Source: Nitrosomonas sp. Nm33 (GTDB taxonomy: Bacteria; Pseudomonadota; Gammaproteobacteria; Burkholderiales; Nitrosomonadaceae). Taken from it: 64,000 nucleotides of DNA. Under the pieces are notes generated by a model. It did not search any database, was not told where the DNA came from, and was given only the letters and a program-made list of their open reading frames with translations. Position 1 is the first letter of the stretch, and each line of letters opens with the position of its first letter. The translations under genes and the position numbers were made by a program. Positions 17,515 to 26,510 of the stretch are shown here, in pieces. The stretch lies in assembly GCF_900107265.1 (NCBI RefSeq), contig NZ_FNPJ01000006.1:1-64000 (forward strand), in the 5' to 3' direction.

Positions 17515-18369
17515 CTAGGATAATGCTTCTTTCTTAGACAAAGCAAATGCATACAACTTTTTTTTGTTTTCTCCGGTAATCTCGGCTGCCAGTTGTACTG
17601 CCTGCTTCAAGGGCAAATTTTTCATCAAGATATGCAGCGTATGTTCTGCCTGCTCGGTAATCAGTTTGCTATCTTCTATTGCTGCTGGAGACAGTAGCAA
17701 TATGAATTCACCCTTTTGCTGATTTTCATCAGATTGCAGCCATGTCAGGGCGTTACCCAAATCGGAGGTATAAATTGTTTCGAATAATTTTGTAAGTTCC
17801 CTGGCAATTGTTATCTGACGCTGTTCACCAAACACTGCAATCATGTCAGTCACACATTCCAGCAAGCGATGCGGTGCTTCATGAAAAATCAGGATACAGG
17901 ATGTTAAGGATTTCAATGATTCCAGCTTGCGTTTGCGTTCACCCGGCTTAGTCGGCAGAAAGCCATAAAATAAAAAATGAGGTGCTACTGTGCCCGAAGC
18001 CGAGAGCGCACACACGGCTGCATTTGCCCCTGGAATGGGTACGACCCGATAGCCTTGTTCTCTGACATGATGAATCAACAGCGCACCGGGATCAGAAACA
18101 CCGGGGGTCCCTGCATCCGTTACCAAAGCAACTGATTTTTGCGCTGCCAGCATAGTAATGATTTTCTCGGTAGCAGCACGTTCGTTGTGTTGATGCAGTG
18201 TAATCAGCCGGGTATGAATCGCGTGATGCACCAGCAAGCGTTGTGTGATATGAATATGCTCAGCCGCAATGACATCGACTGCCGCCAACACATCCAGTGC
18301 GCGCAAACTGATATCGCGTAAATTTCCAATCGGTGTGGCAACTACATATAATGTGCTTTTGGTCAGCAT
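17515..18369 (-). CDS. rsmI: 16S rRNA (cytidine-1402 2'-O) methyltransferase RsmI
   Basis: The 284-residue tetrapyrrole-methylase-fold protein has N-terminal LYVVATPIGNLRDISLRAL, the SAM loop VTDAGTPGVSDPG (about residues 83-95) and PIPGANAAVCALSASG, all RsmI signatures. RsmI 2'-O-methylates C1402 in the ribosomal P site. The strongly conserved AEDTR motif reads A-E-H-I-H (residues 36-40), three single-base changes away, so activity may be altered. It is first in a probable rsmI-pyrC transcript, and its promoter region contains abutting rep-A and rep-B elements. Confidence 0.92.
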   Translation of the reverse strand: MLTKSTLYVVATPIGNLRDISLRALDVLAAVDVIAAEHIHITQRLLVHHAIHTRLITLHQHNERAATEKIITMLAAQKSVALVTDAGTPGVSDPGALLIHHVREQGYRVVPIPGANAAVCALSASGTVAPHFLFYGFLPTKPGERKRKLESLKSLTSCILIFHEAPHRLLECVTDMIAVFGEQRQITIARELTKLFETIYTSDLGNALTWLQSDENQQKGEFILLLSPAAIEDSKLITEQAEHTLHILMKNLPLKQAVQLAAEITGENKKKLYAFALSKKEALS

Positions 18370-18389
18370 TCTTGATGTTGGTCGGTTTC

Positions 18390-18497
18390 TTATTTCATTT
18401 CCAAATTAAACATGACGCAAGAGCGAGCTGCGAACAGTATAAATAATACGGCAAGGAGAAGCCGACAAAGTCAGCTTTGATTTAGAAATGGAATTAT
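18390..18497. repeat. rep-A small inverted-repeat element
   Basis: 108 bp, bounded by TTATTTCATTTCCAAATTAA and its approximate complement TTTGATTTAGAAATGGAATT. The interior AGTATAAATAATACGGCAAG is common to the family. It directly abuts a rep-B element at 18498. Confidence 0.85.
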
Positions 18498-18732
18498 CCT
18501 AGATTCCTCAGTTGATCGCTCATTTTGATGTTAACATTATGAATATAATAACCATTCCTATAAATTTCATTCTCACCTTCTGGGTGTTTCCGCTACGGGA
18601 CGGATTGCGCGATTTTGCAAGCACATGGCTGCGTTGCAACTCCTTGGAATGGAACGATCATTCCGCGTCGTTGCGCCTTGCCCTGCACTCGCAAAACCAC
18701 ACACTCCATCCCGCCCAACTGAGGAATCTAGG
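18498..18732. repeat. rep-B small inverted-repeat element
   Basis: 235 bp with perfect 17-bp ends (CCTAGATTCCTCAGTTG and its complement). The GC-rich interior (CGTCGTTGCGCCTTGCCCTG) is shared with the copy at 57282-57513. It contains no credible coding frame, so it looks like a non-autonomous, MITE-like element mobilised in trans. Confidence 0.85.
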
Positions 18733-18797
18733 ATTATATTTTCCAATACGAATTGTCGCACAACCTCAACATATTCAGACTCCAAAAATAAGTCACC

Positions 18798-19136
18798 ATG
18801 AAAGGAAATGATGCAGAACACTTGGCCGCCCTGTTCTTGCAACGTCAGCACCTGGTTCTGCTCGAAAAAAACTACCGCTGCCGTTTTGGTGAAATCGATC
18901 TCATCATGAGAGAGGGAGCAACATTGGTTTTCGTCGAAGTCAGAATGCGATCAAATAATTCCTTTGGCGGTGCTGCAGCCAGCATTACGACAGCCAAGCA
19001 AAGCAAGCTCATTCGTGCTGCCCGACACTATCTATCCAGATTGAACGCTACACCTCCCTGCCGGTTTGATGCCGTCCTGCTGACAGGTCATCATGATCAG
19101 AAGATAGAGTGGATTAGGGATGCGTTTGGCGAATAA
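18798..19136 (+). CDS. UPF0102 family protein YraN
   Basis: This 112-residue protein has a restriction-nuclease-like fold. Family motifs GNDAEHLAALFLQ, YRCRFGEIDLIM and LVFVEVRMR are clear. The biochemical role is not established, though the fold suggests nucleic acid processing. The gene is commonly next to rsmI, as here, but divergently transcribed. The ATG at 18798 is preceded by mixed purines. A 9-bp stem hairpin follows at 19140-19168. Confidence 0.88.
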   Translation: MKGNDAEHLAALFLQRQHLVLLEKNYRCRFGEIDLIMREGATLVFVEVRMRSNNSFGGAAASITTAKQSKLIRAARHYLSRLNATPPCRFDAVLLTGHHDQKIEWIRDAFGE

Positions 19137-19139
19137 CTA

Positions 19140-19168
19140 ATCATCCTATAAACCGCTTTTAGGATGAT
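19140..19168 (+). terminator. Hairpin after yraN
   Basis: ATCATCCTA / TAGGATGAT form a 9-bp stem with an 11-base loop, starting 4 bases after the yraN stop. There is no T-run, so it is a weak candidate terminator. Confidence 0.45.
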
Positions 19169-19240
19169 ACCAATTCTAAATCAAAAATGGCTTTGTCAGT
19201 TCCACCTCATTCTTAGTTTGAGAATGGGATTATCAGTATC

Positions 19241-19347
19241 TTATTCCATTTCTAAATCAAACCTGACTTTGTCGGCTTCTCCTTGCCGTATTATTTATAC
19301 TGCCTGTGGCTCGCTCTTGCGTCATGTTTGATTTGGAAAGGGAATAA
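19241..19347. repeat. rep-A element next to the SDR stop codon
   Basis: 107 bp, TTATTCCATTTCTAAATCAA to TTTGATTTGGAAAGGGAATAA. It ends 4 bp before the stop codon (19352-19354) of the converging SDR gene. A more degraded relative (AATTCTAAATCAAAAATGGC) occupies about 19170-19237 just to its left. Confidence 0.85.
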
Positions 19348-19351
19348 GTCA

Positions 19352-20098
19352 TTACAAATTGATACTGCGTCCGCCATCCACTACAATGATCTGACCGGTA
19401 ATAAACGGTGCATCCGCAATCAGGAAATACACTGCTTTGGCAATATCCTCGGGCTCTCCCATACGCTTGAGCAGCGTCCTGTCTATGATCTCTTTGCGTA
19501 ACGATTGATCAATCCATTCTTCATGCTCTGGCCACATAATAGGACCGGGCGCTACGCCATTGACACGAATAAATGGAGCCAGCTCCAAGGCGAGCGATCG
19601 AGTAAGCGCAGCCAATCCACCCTTGGCTGCGTTATAAATCACATAGTTTTTTAAAGGATGTTCCACATGGATATCCACGATATTAACAATGCAACCGTGC
19701 TGCTTTTCCAAATAAGGTACCGCTGCCTGGGATAAAAACAAGGGCGCTTTAAGATTGCTACCGATCAAATCTACCCAAGCTTGTTCAGTCAGCTGACCAA
19801 TCGGTGTAGGAAAGAAACTGGAAGCATTGTTCACCAATGCATCCAGTTTACCAAACCGCCGCACAGTTTCCTCAATCAAACCTGGAATTCGCTCCATCTC
19901 TAGTAGATCGGCCTGAACCAACTCAACCGAGTCTGGGCGCATTTGTTCGAGAGTTTGTCGTAACATTTGTGCATCATTCTGTGAAGAGCGGTAATGTACC
20001 ATCAGATTCGCACCCTGAGCATGCAATTTGCAACAAATGGCCGCTCCCACCCGTTTCGCCCCGCCTGTAACCAGAATCACTTTGTTTTTCAAAGTCAT
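19352..20098 (-). CDS. SDR oxidoreductase, pteridine-reductase (FolM)-like
   Basis: This 248-residue short-chain dehydrogenase has the cofactor loop TGGAKRVGAAI (residues about 11-21) and NNASS at about 90. The catalytic Tyr-x-x-x-Lys lies in YNAAKGG, and the C-terminus GQIIVVDGGRSI is typical. The R in GGAKRVG together with VHYRSS suggests NADPH use. This pattern is typical of pteridine reductase/FolM, which reduces dihydropteridines, but other SDR substrates cannot be excluded. It is divergent from the methyltransferase at 20178, with a 79-bp shared promoter gap. Confidence 0.82.
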   Translation of the reverse strand: MTLKNKVILVTGGAKRVGAAICCKLHAQGANLMVHYRSSQNDAQMLRQTLEQMRPDSVELVQADLLEMERIPGLIEETVRRFGKLDALVNNASSFFPTPIGQLTEQAWVDLIGSNLKAPLFLSQAAVPYLEKQHGCIVNIVDIHVEHPLKNYVIYNAAKGGLAALTRSLALELAPFIRVNGVAPGPIMWPEHEEWIDQSLRKEIIDRTLLKRMGEPEDIAKAVYFLIADAPFITGQIIVVDGGRSINL

Positions 20099-20177
20099 TC
20101 ACTATTCCCCTTTCACATGCGCAACATCATTTATAATCTTTTTTATAATCTACCATAAACAATACCGTTCCACCCAC

Positions 20178-21362
20178 ATGCCTCCCATTACTTTACCTTC
20201 CCCCAGCGAAATCGCACTTCAACATAGTGAAGCGTTACAAAACACTATTCAGACAAGAATTAATACCGCAGGTGGCTGGATTTCATTTGCCGATTTTATG
20301 GAAGCTGCGCTCTACACGCCTGGTATGGGCTACTACAGTGCTGGCGCCACTAAATTTGGTTATGCCGGCGATTTTGTCACGGCACCAGAAATCTCTTCAT
20401 TATTTGGTAAAACTATCGCGCGGCAGGCTGCGCAGGCATTTGAATTGGTCGGTTACAGCGATATTCTGGAGTTTGGTGCAGGCTCCGGCAAGCTGGCGCT
20501 TGATCTGCTGCTTGAACTGGAGCAATTGAACCATTTACCAAGACAATACTTTATCTTGGAAGTTAGCGCTGATTTACAGCAGCGGCAGCGCGAATTACTC
20601 GAAAAATATGCACCGCATCTTGTTCCATCCGTTCAATGGCTTACCAGCTTGCCACACGAATTTGACGGACTTATGCTGGCCAATGAGGTGCTCGATGCCA
20701 TGCCGGTTCATTTAGTGGCATGGCAAGATCATCATCTCTACGAACGCGGTGTTACCTGGAATCAGCAGGCTTTTGAATGGCAGGAGCGTCCTTTGATTGC
20801 CGGAGAGCTGTTTGAGATTACCCAGGAATTACCATCATTTAAAGATGCAATGAATCACGATTCCTTCCGCTACCTCAGTGAAATCAGTTTAGCTAATCGA
20901 CATTTCATGCGCAGTCTGGCGCAGATACTGCGCCGAGGAGTCATTCTGCTGATTGATTATGGCTTTGGACAAAGCGAGTATTATCATCCGCAGCGCAGCC
21001 AGGGTACACTGATGTGCCATTATCGTCACCATGTTCACGATAACCCCTTTTATTTGCCAGGATTGCAGGATATCACCAGTCACGTTGATTTTAGCGCGAT
21101 CACCGAGGTTGCAATGGATAGCGGTCTGCAGTTACTTGGCTATACCACCCAAGCACACTTCTTGATCAATTGCGGTATTACCGAGATCCTTTCTCAAACA
21201 CCAGCTGACATTCCCCACCAATACTTGCCATTAGCCAATCAATTGCAAAGATTAGTCAGTCCAGCTGAAATGGGTGAATTATTCAAGGTGATCGCTTATG
21301 GCAGAGGGATCAATCAACCGCTAATGGGATTTATCCAGGGGGACAAAAGCCGGTTATTGTGA
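20178..21362 (+). CDS. SAM-dependent methyltransferase, MidA/NDUFAF7 (DUF185) family
   Basis: 394 residues from ATG 20178, chosen because MPPITLPSPSEIALQHSEAL is the natural start; an in-frame extension to 20028 would run into the divergent SDR gene. The SAM-binding motif I is EFGAGSGKLALDLL. The upstream block YYSAGATKFGYAGDFVTAPEISSLFG is characteristic of the family. Mitochondrial relatives (NDUFAF7) methylate an arginine of the complex I subunit related to NuoD during assembly, and a full nuo operon lies in this window. Whether the bacterial protein does the same is unknown. Confidence 0.85.
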   Translation: MPPITLPSPSEIALQHSEALQNTIQTRINTAGGWISFADFMEAALYTPGMGYYSAGATKFGYAGDFVTAPEISSLFGKTIARQAAQAFELVGYSDILEFGAGSGKLALDLLLELEQLNHLPRQYFILEVSADLQQRQRELLEKYAPHLVPSVQWLTSLPHEFDGLMLANEVLDAMPVHLVAWQDHHLYERGVTWNQQAFEWQERPLIAGELFEITQELPSFKDAMNHDSFRYLSEISLANRHFMRSLAQILRRGVILLIDYGFGQSEYYHPQRSQGTLMCHYRHHVHDNPFYLPGLQDITSHVDFSAITEVAMDSGLQLLGYTTQAHFLINCGITEILSQTPADIPHQYLPLANQLQRLVSPAEMGELFKVIAYGRGINQPLMGFIQGDKSRLL

Positions 21363-21370
21363 AAGAAATC

Positions 21371-21610
21371 AACCTAAAAATCGCCGTTGGATGGGGCGGA
21401 GCGTGCGGTGATCCAGGTGCGAGGCAAGGCGCGATGAGGCCGCAGGGTCACTCCCTGCAACGAAGAGCAACGCCGTATTCGCGCCTGGAGCGATATACGA
21501 TGCACCTCGTAGCGGTCTCATCATTCTGGTGAATGAGAAAATCTCGAAAATGTCTCTATATGTCATGAGCTTAACTCACCAATCAAGCGGTCAATGGCGG
21601 TTTTTAGGTT
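21371..21610. repeat. rep-C small inverted-repeat element at the hpnG stop
   Basis: 240 bp with imperfect 19-bp ends (AACCTAAAAATCGCCGTTG against CAATGGCGGTTTTTAGGTT, two mismatches). It is inverted relative to the copy at 31247-31486, with a shared interior (GCGAGGCAAGGCGCGATGAG). Its last base is also the last base of the hpnG stop codon. The ends resemble those of rep-B, so the two families are probably related. Confidence 0.82.
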
Positions 21611-22329
21611 CAATATTGAGGTAAAAATGTGCCACCCAGTTCGATATCCGCATGCTTTACCACCGATAGCAGCGTAGCGCAGGCCGCACGCATACTCGGC
21701 GCAAGACGCAGCAAGGTACTCACATTGACGGATCGGCGCAAAATCAATGTCAGCAAGTGGGGAACGTTCACACTGCCATCAGGATAGACCGCACCCATTA
21801 AGGTGGGTGGAGGGGAAAACTCGAGAGGATCGGTAATAGCACGTACCGCTACAAAGGGAATACCCGCATTGGCTGCGATCTCGGCAATGGCCCCACTTTC
21901 CATATCGACAGCACAGGCACCATTTTTTGCAGAAAATTCCCGTTTCTCGGCTTCCGAAGTCAGCACCTGCTGACTGGTAGCCAAGGTGCCTCCCGCGATT
22001 TTCACGTGTTCAGGTAAATGCTGCATGATGCGGGCACGCCATTCCAAGGCAACGGGGTGGGAATATTCCGCATGGATACGTTCAGGAAGAACCAGATCAC
22101 CAGGACGCAAAGTTTCATCCAATGCACCCGCTACGCCAAAGCTCATGAGGGCTGATACCCCTCGGTCGCGCAATCCAGCTGCAGCTTGCCGGGCAGCTTT
22201 GCTCCCCATACCACATACCCAGATTGCCGTTCCTTCTCTGAGATGGACCATTTCGTTGAAAGGCAGTCGGCGTGGGGTGATGCATTTTGCTTCCGCGCGC
22301 ATTGCCGTGACAATGCCTACCAGGCTCAC
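21610..22329 (-). CDS. hpnG: Hopanoid-associated phosphorylase HpnG
   Basis: 239 residues from GTG 22329. Its start overlaps the shc stop as GTGA, the classic coupled arrangement, and VSLVGIVTAMRAEAKCI is the natural N-terminus; a longer in-frame start at 22458 is rejected. It is of the nucleoside-phosphorylase fold, with FGVAGAL, DMESGAIAEIA and AITDPLEFSPP motifs. HpnG removes adenine from adenosylhopane to give phosphoribosylhopane, an early step in bacteriohopanepolyol side-chain synthesis. A rep-C element touches its stop codon. Confidence 0.88.
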   Translation of the reverse strand: MSLVGIVTAMRAEAKCITPRRLPFNEMVHLREGTAIWVCGMGSKAARQAAAGLRDRGVSALMSFGVAGALDETLRPGDLVLPERIHAEYSHPVALEWRARIMQHLPEHVKIAGGTLATSQQVLTSEAEKREFSAKNGACAVDMESGAIAEIAANAGIPFVAVRAITDPLEFSPPPTLMGAVYPDGSVNVPHLLTLILRRSVNVSTLLRLAPSMRAACATLLSVVKHADIELGGTFLPQY

Positions 22330-24314
22330 GAAGGATTTCTCCCAGTCAGCGCACGATATCGTATCAACGCCCACAAGGGGAAATATTTTGAATAACCATG
22401 ATATTTCAAATAAAACACGCGAGGAAAGCCTGGTGCCGTAAACCATGGCTCGTACCATAATCCATCAGTACTCTGCGTCTTGATCAAATATTTAATCCCT
22501 TTCTCAACTGCATGATTGTGTACTTCTCCAGCAGCCATCAGACCAAGTAATGCCCAAGCAGTCTGAAACGAGGTACCCTGCTCTAATTGTCCGGCGCGCT
22601 GCGGATCGAAATAGGTATCATTGGTTTCGCCCCAGCCACCATCATCACGCTGAACAGATTTTAACCACTGAACCGCACTACGAATAGCCGGATGCTCCTT
22701 ATCAACATTTGCTAGCCGCAGGGCTTCCAACACTGACCAGGTGCCATAAATGTAATTACTTCCCCATCGACCAAACCAAGCACCACTGGTTTCTTGCTCG
22801 CTAAATAAATAGGCTAGACCACGTTCCACTACTTGCTTATATCGCTGATCGCCATACATCGCCAGAAAACCGGTACAACGAGCGGTCACGTCACTAGAGG
22901 GCGGATCAAGTAACGCACCGTGATCTGCAAAAGGAACCTCATTCAGATAATAATAAGTATTATCAATGTCAAAGGCGGCAAAGCCACCATTACTTGATTG
23001 CATGCCTGCAAGCCAGTCTGCTGCTCGCCTCATATTCTCTTGATAGTCAACGGAGCCAGCTTGATGCAACGCCCAAGCAACTGCTGCAGTATCATCCAGA
23101 TCCGGGTAATGTGGATTGGCATACTGAAATGCCCAGCCACCGCCTGGCAAATCTGGCCGACTCTCACGCCAATCCCCAGGAGCATCAAGTATTTGATTAG
23201 GAATAAGCCAATCAAGGGCTCGTCGAATAGGTCGCTGATCAGCTTCGCGATCCTCTTGTAAGGCAAGACAGGTCAAAACGGTGTCCCAAACCGGGGAGGT
23301 GCAAGGTTGGCACCATGCACGTTCACCTTCATCAACCAGCAAACCCTGAAGCGCTAAACGGCATTGCCGGCGATAGGGATGATCGTCAGCATAACCAAGT
23401 AACGCTAATGCCTCATAGGCATTGACCATGGCAGGGAAAATTGCGCCTAAACCACACTCACCGTTGAGTCGCTCGATTACCCATTGCTCTGCACGACGTA
23501 ATGCCCTTTTCCGTATAAAGGATGGAATCAGAGGTTCAAGTTTTGCGCCCAAGCGCTCCATATACAAAAAAAATCGATTAAGCGAGGTACGGATTGGGAA
23601 ATAGTCTTGCTCCTCTTCGGGAGGTACCGTAAATAATTCACGGATATGAATGTTCCTGGGATTAGCTGCCCTGGCTCTTAAGGAACATAAAATAGAAAGC
23701 GGAATCATGACAGTACGCGACCAGTATGCCACTTTTCTGAGATGGAAAAGAAACCAGCGCGGGAACAAAATAATCTCAACAGGAACAAATGGAACACCCC
23801 GCCAGGGTATCTGACCATACATGGCAAGCAATAATCGGGTAAACACATTGGCACGTGCTGCCCCGCCATGTGCCAGAATGGCAGAGCGGGCGCGCACCAT
23901 ATGCGGCGCATCGGGAGAATCTCCAACAAGCTTCAATGCATAATAAGCCTTGACACTACAGCTTTGATCACATGCACTGCCATAATAAAGCCCCCAACCT
24001 CCATGCGCCATATCTTGTTGTTCACGAATAAAGCGAGCCAGTTTGTTTTCCAGGACAATATCTACTTCATCCATGAAATGCATCATGAGGATGTATTCGG
24101 CAGGAATCGTGCAATCTGCCTCTAAAGGAAAACACCAATGACCATCTTTCTTTTGCGAGTCAATTAATGCGTTGCGTGCTGAAGAGATTGCGTTACTCAG
24201 CTTTGTCGTATTAACTTGGTCTATAGTTGAATTGCTTGATTTCAACCATTGACCCATCAGGGCTGTCTTTTTTATGTTTATAAAGTCAAAGATTTGTTGT
24301 GACATTCTAGACAT
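22326..24314 (-). CDS. shc: Squalene-hopene cyclase
   Basis: The 662-residue protein of usual size is a terpene cyclase of two alpha-barrel domains. The catalytic acid motif DLDDTA (DxDDTA) lies near residue 400. Several QW repeats are visible (for example GGWGLYYGSACDQS, GGWAFQYANPHYPD, NGGFAAFDIDNT, SGAWFGRWGSNYIYGTW and DGGWGETNDTY). It converts squalene to hopene at the inner membrane face. It is the third gene in a probable hpnA-mlaA-shc-hpnG transcript. The start MSRMSQQ at 24314 is reasonable, with internal ATGs possible. Confidence 0.96.
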   Translation of the reverse strand: MSRMSQQIFDFINIKKTALMGQWLKSSNSTIDQVNTTKLSNAISSARNALIDSQKKDGHWCFPLEADCTIPAEYILMMHFMDEVDIVLENKLARFIREQQDMAHGGWGLYYGSACDQSCSVKAYYALKLVGDSPDAPHMVRARSAILAHGGAARANVFTRLLLAMYGQIPWRGVPFVPVEIILFPRWFLFHLRKVAYWSRTVMIPLSILCSLRARAANPRNIHIRELFTVPPEEEQDYFPIRTSLNRFFLYMERLGAKLEPLIPSFIRKRALRRAEQWVIERLNGECGLGAIFPAMVNAYEALALLGYADDHPYRRQCRLALQGLLVDEGERAWCQPCTSPVWDTVLTCLALQEDREADQRPIRRALDWLIPNQILDAPGDWRESRPDLPGGGWAFQYANPHYPDLDDTAAVAWALHQAGSVDYQENMRRAADWLAGMQSSNGGFAAFDIDNTYYYLNEVPFADHGALLDPPSSDVTARCTGFLAMYGDQRYKQVVERGLAYLFSEQETSGAWFGRWGSNYIYGTWSVLEALRLANVDKEHPAIRSAVQWLKSVQRDDGGWGETNDTYFDPQRAGQLEQGTSFQTAWALLGLMAAGEVHNHAVEKGIKYLIKTQSTDGLWYEPWFTAPGFPRVFYLKYHGYSKYFPLWALIRYRALTGRNPS

Positions 24315-24465
24315 AAATATTAAAACCTCTATTCAACATATTGAAATATAGTCATTTTTAAAGATCTCTTTTTTGTTCAACTTAAATACAAAATTCTGAT
24401 ATCCAGTTGGGTTATAGCACAACAAAAAAGAATCGCTACAAAAACAAATCACTCCAGAAACTGAT

Positions 24466-25254
24466 CTATTTAGCAACATCATTCCCCTCTTTCTCATCAT
24501 CCACCTCTTCTATGTCTATATAAAGATGATTATAACGATCGGTGGGAGGGTTACCATCATAAATCAGGAATTCACGCTGCTGTGTATAAGCTTCGCGTAC
24601 AAACAAGTAAGGATCCAAAGCCGATTGATCACGAATTTTCATTGGCCCTGAAAGTCTTGCGCGTTTGTCTACAGATCTTAAAAATAGAATGGGGATTATC
24701 GCAGGTCCACTGATTACATAACTCGCGTAAAACAAAGCATCAGTAAAGATACTCACCGGCAAATCCATGATATCTCGACTACTACTTGGTCCATGAATGG
24801 GAACAAATAGATAAGAACCGCTATTTAGCCCCCATACAGCCAATGTTTGCCCAAAATCCTCGTCATTTTCCTTAAAACCCATATGGCCTGCCATATCAGC
24901 GAGTCCAAATATACCGATGGTCGAATTGATCACGAAACGCATGCTGTCCTCGAACCCCTGGCGTACTTTCCCCTGCAGAAAAGCATTCAATGCTACATTT
25001 GGATAAGCAAGGTTTCGATAAAAATTCCCAATAGGACGCTGTATTGCATTAGGAACATGCTCTATATAAACATCTGCCACTGGCTCCAAAATCTTTCGGT
25101 CAATCACATCCGTAAACCAATAAGATTTACGATTAATGGATTCATAAGGATCAGCTACCTCCATCTCATTTTCATTTTTGGGTGTAGAAGTGCACCCTGT
25201 ACAGAAAATGACCAGGATAGACAGCAAGATAACAGCTAAATGACTTTGTCTCAT
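24466..25254 (-). CDS. mlaA: MlaA/VacJ-type outer-membrane lipoprotein
   Basis: This 262-residue precursor has signal peptide and lipobox FCTGC (acylated C21). MlaA signatures follow: DPYESINRKSYWFTDVIDR, PIGNFYRNLAYPNVALNAFLQG, and FGQTLAVWGLNSGSYLFVPIHGPSS. MlaA removes misplaced phospholipids from the outer leaflet and passes them to MlaC. It lies between hpnA and shc, 150 bp upstream of shc. Such placement recurs in hopanoid loci and hints that lipid trafficking and hopanoid production are co-regulated. MlaC, E and F are not in the window. Confidence 0.92.
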   Translation of the reverse strand: MRQSHLAVILLSILVIFCTGCTSTPKNENEMEVADPYESINRKSYWFTDVIDRKILEPVADVYIEHVPNAIQRPIGNFYRNLAYPNVALNAFLQGKVRQGFEDSMRFVINSTIGIFGLADMAGHMGFKENDEDFGQTLAVWGLNSGSYLFVPIHGPSSSRDIMDLPVSIFTDALFYASYVISGPAIIPILFLRSVDKRARLSGPMKIRDQSALDPYLFVREAYTQQREFLIYDGNPPTDRYNHLYIDIEEVDDEKEGNDVAK

Positions 25255-25355
25255 ATCCAGAACCAGCTTTTTATCCTGCCAAAGTGATTGGCTAGGATAT
25301 AGCCATTAAAATACTTGGCAGAATGGACTAAACAGAAATCAATAAACATGATCCA

Positions 25356-26374
25356 TCACATATTTTTGTGTAGTGGTAGAGTACGCGTCACGTACCCTTC
25401 TTTAACCAACCATTCAACTTGATCAATCAGGGCCTGACGTATTGAGCTTTGCTGAAAACCCAATTCTTGCACAGTTTTATTACTCTCGAAAGACATGGAA
25501 CGAGCTGCGAGCCTGACACCTGTCAATGGTGCCCTGGGAGGTTTATGAGTAATATAGTCAGCTGTCAATTTAGAAAATGCTTTCACAATTAGAGTCAGCC
25601 AGTGAGGAATGCGAAATTTTGGCATAGCCAATCCAGTAATATCCTGAATCAACAGCAATAAATCACCCAAAGTCAGATTCTCATTGCCCAAAATGTAACG
25701 CTCCCCTGGACGGCCATACTGAGCTGCCAGAATATGTCCTTTGGCTACATCCCGCACATCAACCAGATTAAATCTACAATCAAGATAGGCAGGTATTTTA
25801 CAATTTAAAAAATACAGAATCATACGCGTGGGAGGCGTAATCCTTCGATCTCCAGGTCCTATAGGTAATGTCGGAGAAACAATCACTACTGACAATCCAT
25901 TCCTTGCAGCGTTGAATGCTGTTTGTTCCGCAAGAAATTTTGAACGACAATAAGGTACTGGCATTTCATTCAGCTCTCGCCTGACCGAGGAATCAATAGG
26001 GTGATCTCCTTGTTGCTTACCAGTTAATATTGACTCAGTAGAAGTATATACCACAACGTCCAGATCCGCTCGTGCCGCCTCTGACAATACTTTACACGTC
26101 CCTTCATAATTCACACCTTGAATACGCGTTTGTCTTGCACCCATAAATCTGAATTTCCCGCCAAGTGATAGAGACGTTGCACACCTTTTAAGGCATGACG
26201 TACCGTATCAACATCAGTCACAGAACCTCGTATTACTTCCACGTCACTCGATAGAGAGATATCTTCAAGCTCTAATACTTTTACTGTCTCACCTTGTTCC
26301 AGCAGCAGCCTTACTAGATGTGCCCCAATAAAGCCCCCTCCCCCAGTAATGAGGGAGCAACCCCAATTTAACAA
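25356..26374 (-). pseudogene. hpnA: Hopanoid-associated sugar epimerase HpnA, frameshifted
   Basis: Two overlapping frames together make a typical 330-residue NAD-dependent epimerase. The first (26374 to about 26111) carries the Rossmann loop TGGGGFIGAHLVRLLLEQG and ends DLWVQDKRVFKV. The second continues VNYEGTCKVLSEAARADLD, with the catalytic PYCRSKFLAEQ. One missing base near 26120-26126 (around TTCAAGGTGTGAAT on the minus strand) separates them. HpnA acts on a sugar or UDP-sugar in the hopanoid pathway; its exact substrate is not certain. It is either a true pseudogene or a sequencing error; nothing else in the gene is damaged. Confidence 0.87.
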
Positions 26375-26510
26375 AACAATCCCTTTAAATCATACATTAG
26401 ACAGGAAAGCACAACTTATAAACAAAAACAGTAAGATGTTGTGGCAAAAGGTACCCCAAAAAAGCTCGACCAAATTCAGCTTATGTCACAGCTTACTATA
26501 TTTATCTTGT

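Noticed and set aside
18512-18851. Open frames on both strands across the rsmI-yraN gap
   Set aside because: They arise from the GC-rich interior of the rep-B element and show no protein-like conservation.
20028-20177. 50-residue N-terminal extension of the MidA-type methyltransferase
   Set aside because: It overlaps the start of the divergent SDR gene and has low-complexity sequence; ATG 20178 fits the family.
21369-21566. Open frame in the gap before hpnG, with a similar one at 31291-31500
   Set aside because: Both are the rep-C interior read through; the similarity comes from the DNA repeat, not a gene.
22330-22458. Longer start for HpnG
   Set aside because: It would overlap 43 codons of shc; the GTG overlapping the shc stop gives the expected length and coupling.
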